Made by a program: the position numbers and the translations under genes
Assembly (NCBI GenBank): GCA_902470925.1
Contig: CABRIF010000061.1
Span: 1-14,644, forward strand
Source: an uncultured Collinsella sp.
Lineage (GTDB): Bacteria > Actinomycetota > Coriobacteriia > Coriobacteriales > Coriobacteriaceae
DNA length: 14,644 bases
Direction: 5' to 3'
Notes under the pieces: generated by a model
Told to the model about the DNA's origin: nothing
The model's input: the letters and a program-made list of their open reading frames with translations, nothing else
Database searches by the model: none
Shown here: in pieces, positions 13,685 to 14,644 of the stretch
Layout: every line of letters begins with the position of its first letter
How positions within the stretch are numbered: position 1 is the stretch's first letter

Positions 13685-14644
13685 GTGGAGCCCGGCACCG
13701 AGGCGCGTGCGCGCAGCTACATCTGCATCGATCTCAAAACCTTCTACGCATCGGTCGAATGCGCCGCCCGAGGGCTGGACCCGTTCACCACCAACCTGGT
13801 GGTGGCCGACCCCGACCGGGGACGGTCGACTATCTGCCTGGCCATCACCCCTGCGATGAAGAGCCTCGGCGTGCGCAACCGCTGCCGCATCTTTGAGATT
13901 CCGCCCGGTATCGACTACATCACCGCGAAGCCGCGCATGCGCCACTACATGGAGGTGTCTGCGCACATCTACGGCATCTACCTGGAATACGTGAGTCCCG
14001 AAGACATCCATCCCTACTCGATCGACGAGTGCTTCATCGACGCCACGCCCTACCTCAAGCTGTACGGCATCGGTGCTAGGGAGCTTGCGGAGCGCATGCG
14101 GGCCGCGGTGCTGGCGCGCACCGGCATCACCGCGACGGCCGGCATCGGGCCCAACCTGTTCTTGGCGAAAGTCGCCCTCGACATCACCGCGAAGCACGAC
14201 GCCAGCGGCATCGGCATCCTCGACGAGGAGCGGTTTCGCCGCGAGATATGGACGCACCGCCCCATCACCGACATCTGGGGCATCGGCGCGGGCACCGCGC
14301 GGCGGCTCGAGGCCTACCGCGTGTACGACCTGGTGGGCGTAGCGGCCCTCGATGAGGAGATCCTCTATCGCGAATTCGGCGTGCGCGCCGAGTACCTGAT
14401 CGACCACGCCCATGGCCGCGAGCCGTGCACCATGGCCGAGATCAAGGCCTTCCGGCCCCAGGACTCCTCCACGGTCAACGGCCAGGTGCTTGCGCGCAAC
14501 TACAGCTTCGAGGAGGCGCGCGGCGTGCTCGGCGAGATGGTGGACACCTCGGTGCTCGACCTCGTGGCCAAGCACCTGGTGTGCGACAGCATCTCGCTGT
14601 CCGTGGGCTACGGCAGCGAGGCCGCCGAGATCCGCCGGCTGGAC
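13685..14644 (+). CDS. Y-family (UmuC/UvrX-like) translesion DNA polymerase, 3' partial
   Basis: The frame is open to the right edge (320 codons), so the C-terminus is missing. Y-family polymerases copy past DNA lesions with low fidelity. Palm motifs: YICIDLKTFYASVECAARG (12-30), with metal-binding Asp16, and YSIDECFID (111-119), with Asp114 and Glu115. A GIGPNLFLAKVALDITAKH segment (153-171) and the helix-hairpin-helix-like DIWGIGAGTARRL (196-208) follow. The fingers region around 46-60 (GRSTICLAITPAMKS) and DLK in place of the DinB DMD fit the Gram-positive UvrX/YqjW-type branch better than DinB itself. Start GTG 13685 has GGGAGGGG just upstream. The promoter carries two LexA boxes, which fits damage induction. 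Confidence 0.93.
   Translation, partial: MEPGTEARARSYICIDLKTFYASVECAARGLDPFTTNLVVADPDRGRSTICLAITPAMKSLGVRNRCRIFEIPPGIDYITAKPRMRHYMEVSAHIYGIYLEYVSPEDIHPYSIDECFIDATPYLKLYGIGARELAERMRAAVLARTGITATAGIGPNLFLAKVALDITAKHDASGIGILDEERFRREIWTHRPITDIWGIGAGTARRLEAYRVYDLVGVAALDEEILYREFGVRAEYLIDHAHGREPCTMAEIKAFRPQDSSTVNGQVLARNYSFEEARGVLGEMVDTSVLDLVAKHLVCDSISLSVGYGSEAAEIRRLD

Overview
The window is very GC-rich and tightly packed, with GTG starts, ATGA overlaps and LexA boxes of the Gram-positive type. Gene content (short-form ThiC with salvage genes, a DUF5067-type lipoprotein, a histidine-triad protein, a microbial-type PARG and a UvrX-like Y-family polymerase) suggests a gut-associated Actinobacterium, most likely of the class Coriobacteriia (Collinsella/Olsenella-like). 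That placement is an inference from style and families, not from a marker gene.

Layout. Positions 3-1163 hold the 3' part of a histidine-triad (HxxHxH) zinc-binding protein with a long acidic tail. A TPP riboswitch (about 1257-1359) then controls a thiamine operon, thiC-thiM-thiE-thiD (1360-5659). ThiC makes the pyrimidine HMP-P, ThiD phosphorylates it to HMP-PP, ThiM phosphorylates salvaged thiazole alcohol, and ThiE joins the two halves. No thiazole synthesis genes are present here. An 829-bp convergent gap (5660-6488) contains two different tandem-repeat arrays and a 195-bp unit bounded by 29-bp inverted repeats. Two minus-strand genes follow: a PfkB-family sugar kinase (6489-7424) and a DUF5067-type lipoprotein (7836-8747) whose ribosome binding site lies in a perfect hairpin. 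The peroxide-stress protein gene yaaA (9008-9817) is divergent from the lipoprotein gene. After another repeat-filled gap come two family-2 glycosyltransferases (10256-12496). They converge, with 12 bp between stop codons, on a PARG-type ADP-ribose glycohydrolase (12509-13423). Divergent from that gene is a Y-family translesion polymerase (from 13685, running off the right edge) with a good sigma70-type promoter and two tandem LexA/SOS boxes.

The most unusual theme is repeats. Each of the three gaps longer than 300 bp carries its own degenerate tandem array (units of about 27, 29, 36 or 42 bp, or irregular). Repeats of similar style also sit inside genes: they encode about 120 extra residues at the N-terminus of ThiD and part of the lipoprotein signal peptide. 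I found no CRISPR array, tRNA, rRNA or insertion sequence with a transposase. No clear multi-gene defence system is visible. The best candidates for something undescribed are the inverted-repeat unit at 5909-6103, the repeat arrays and the SD-masking hairpin at 8751-8780.
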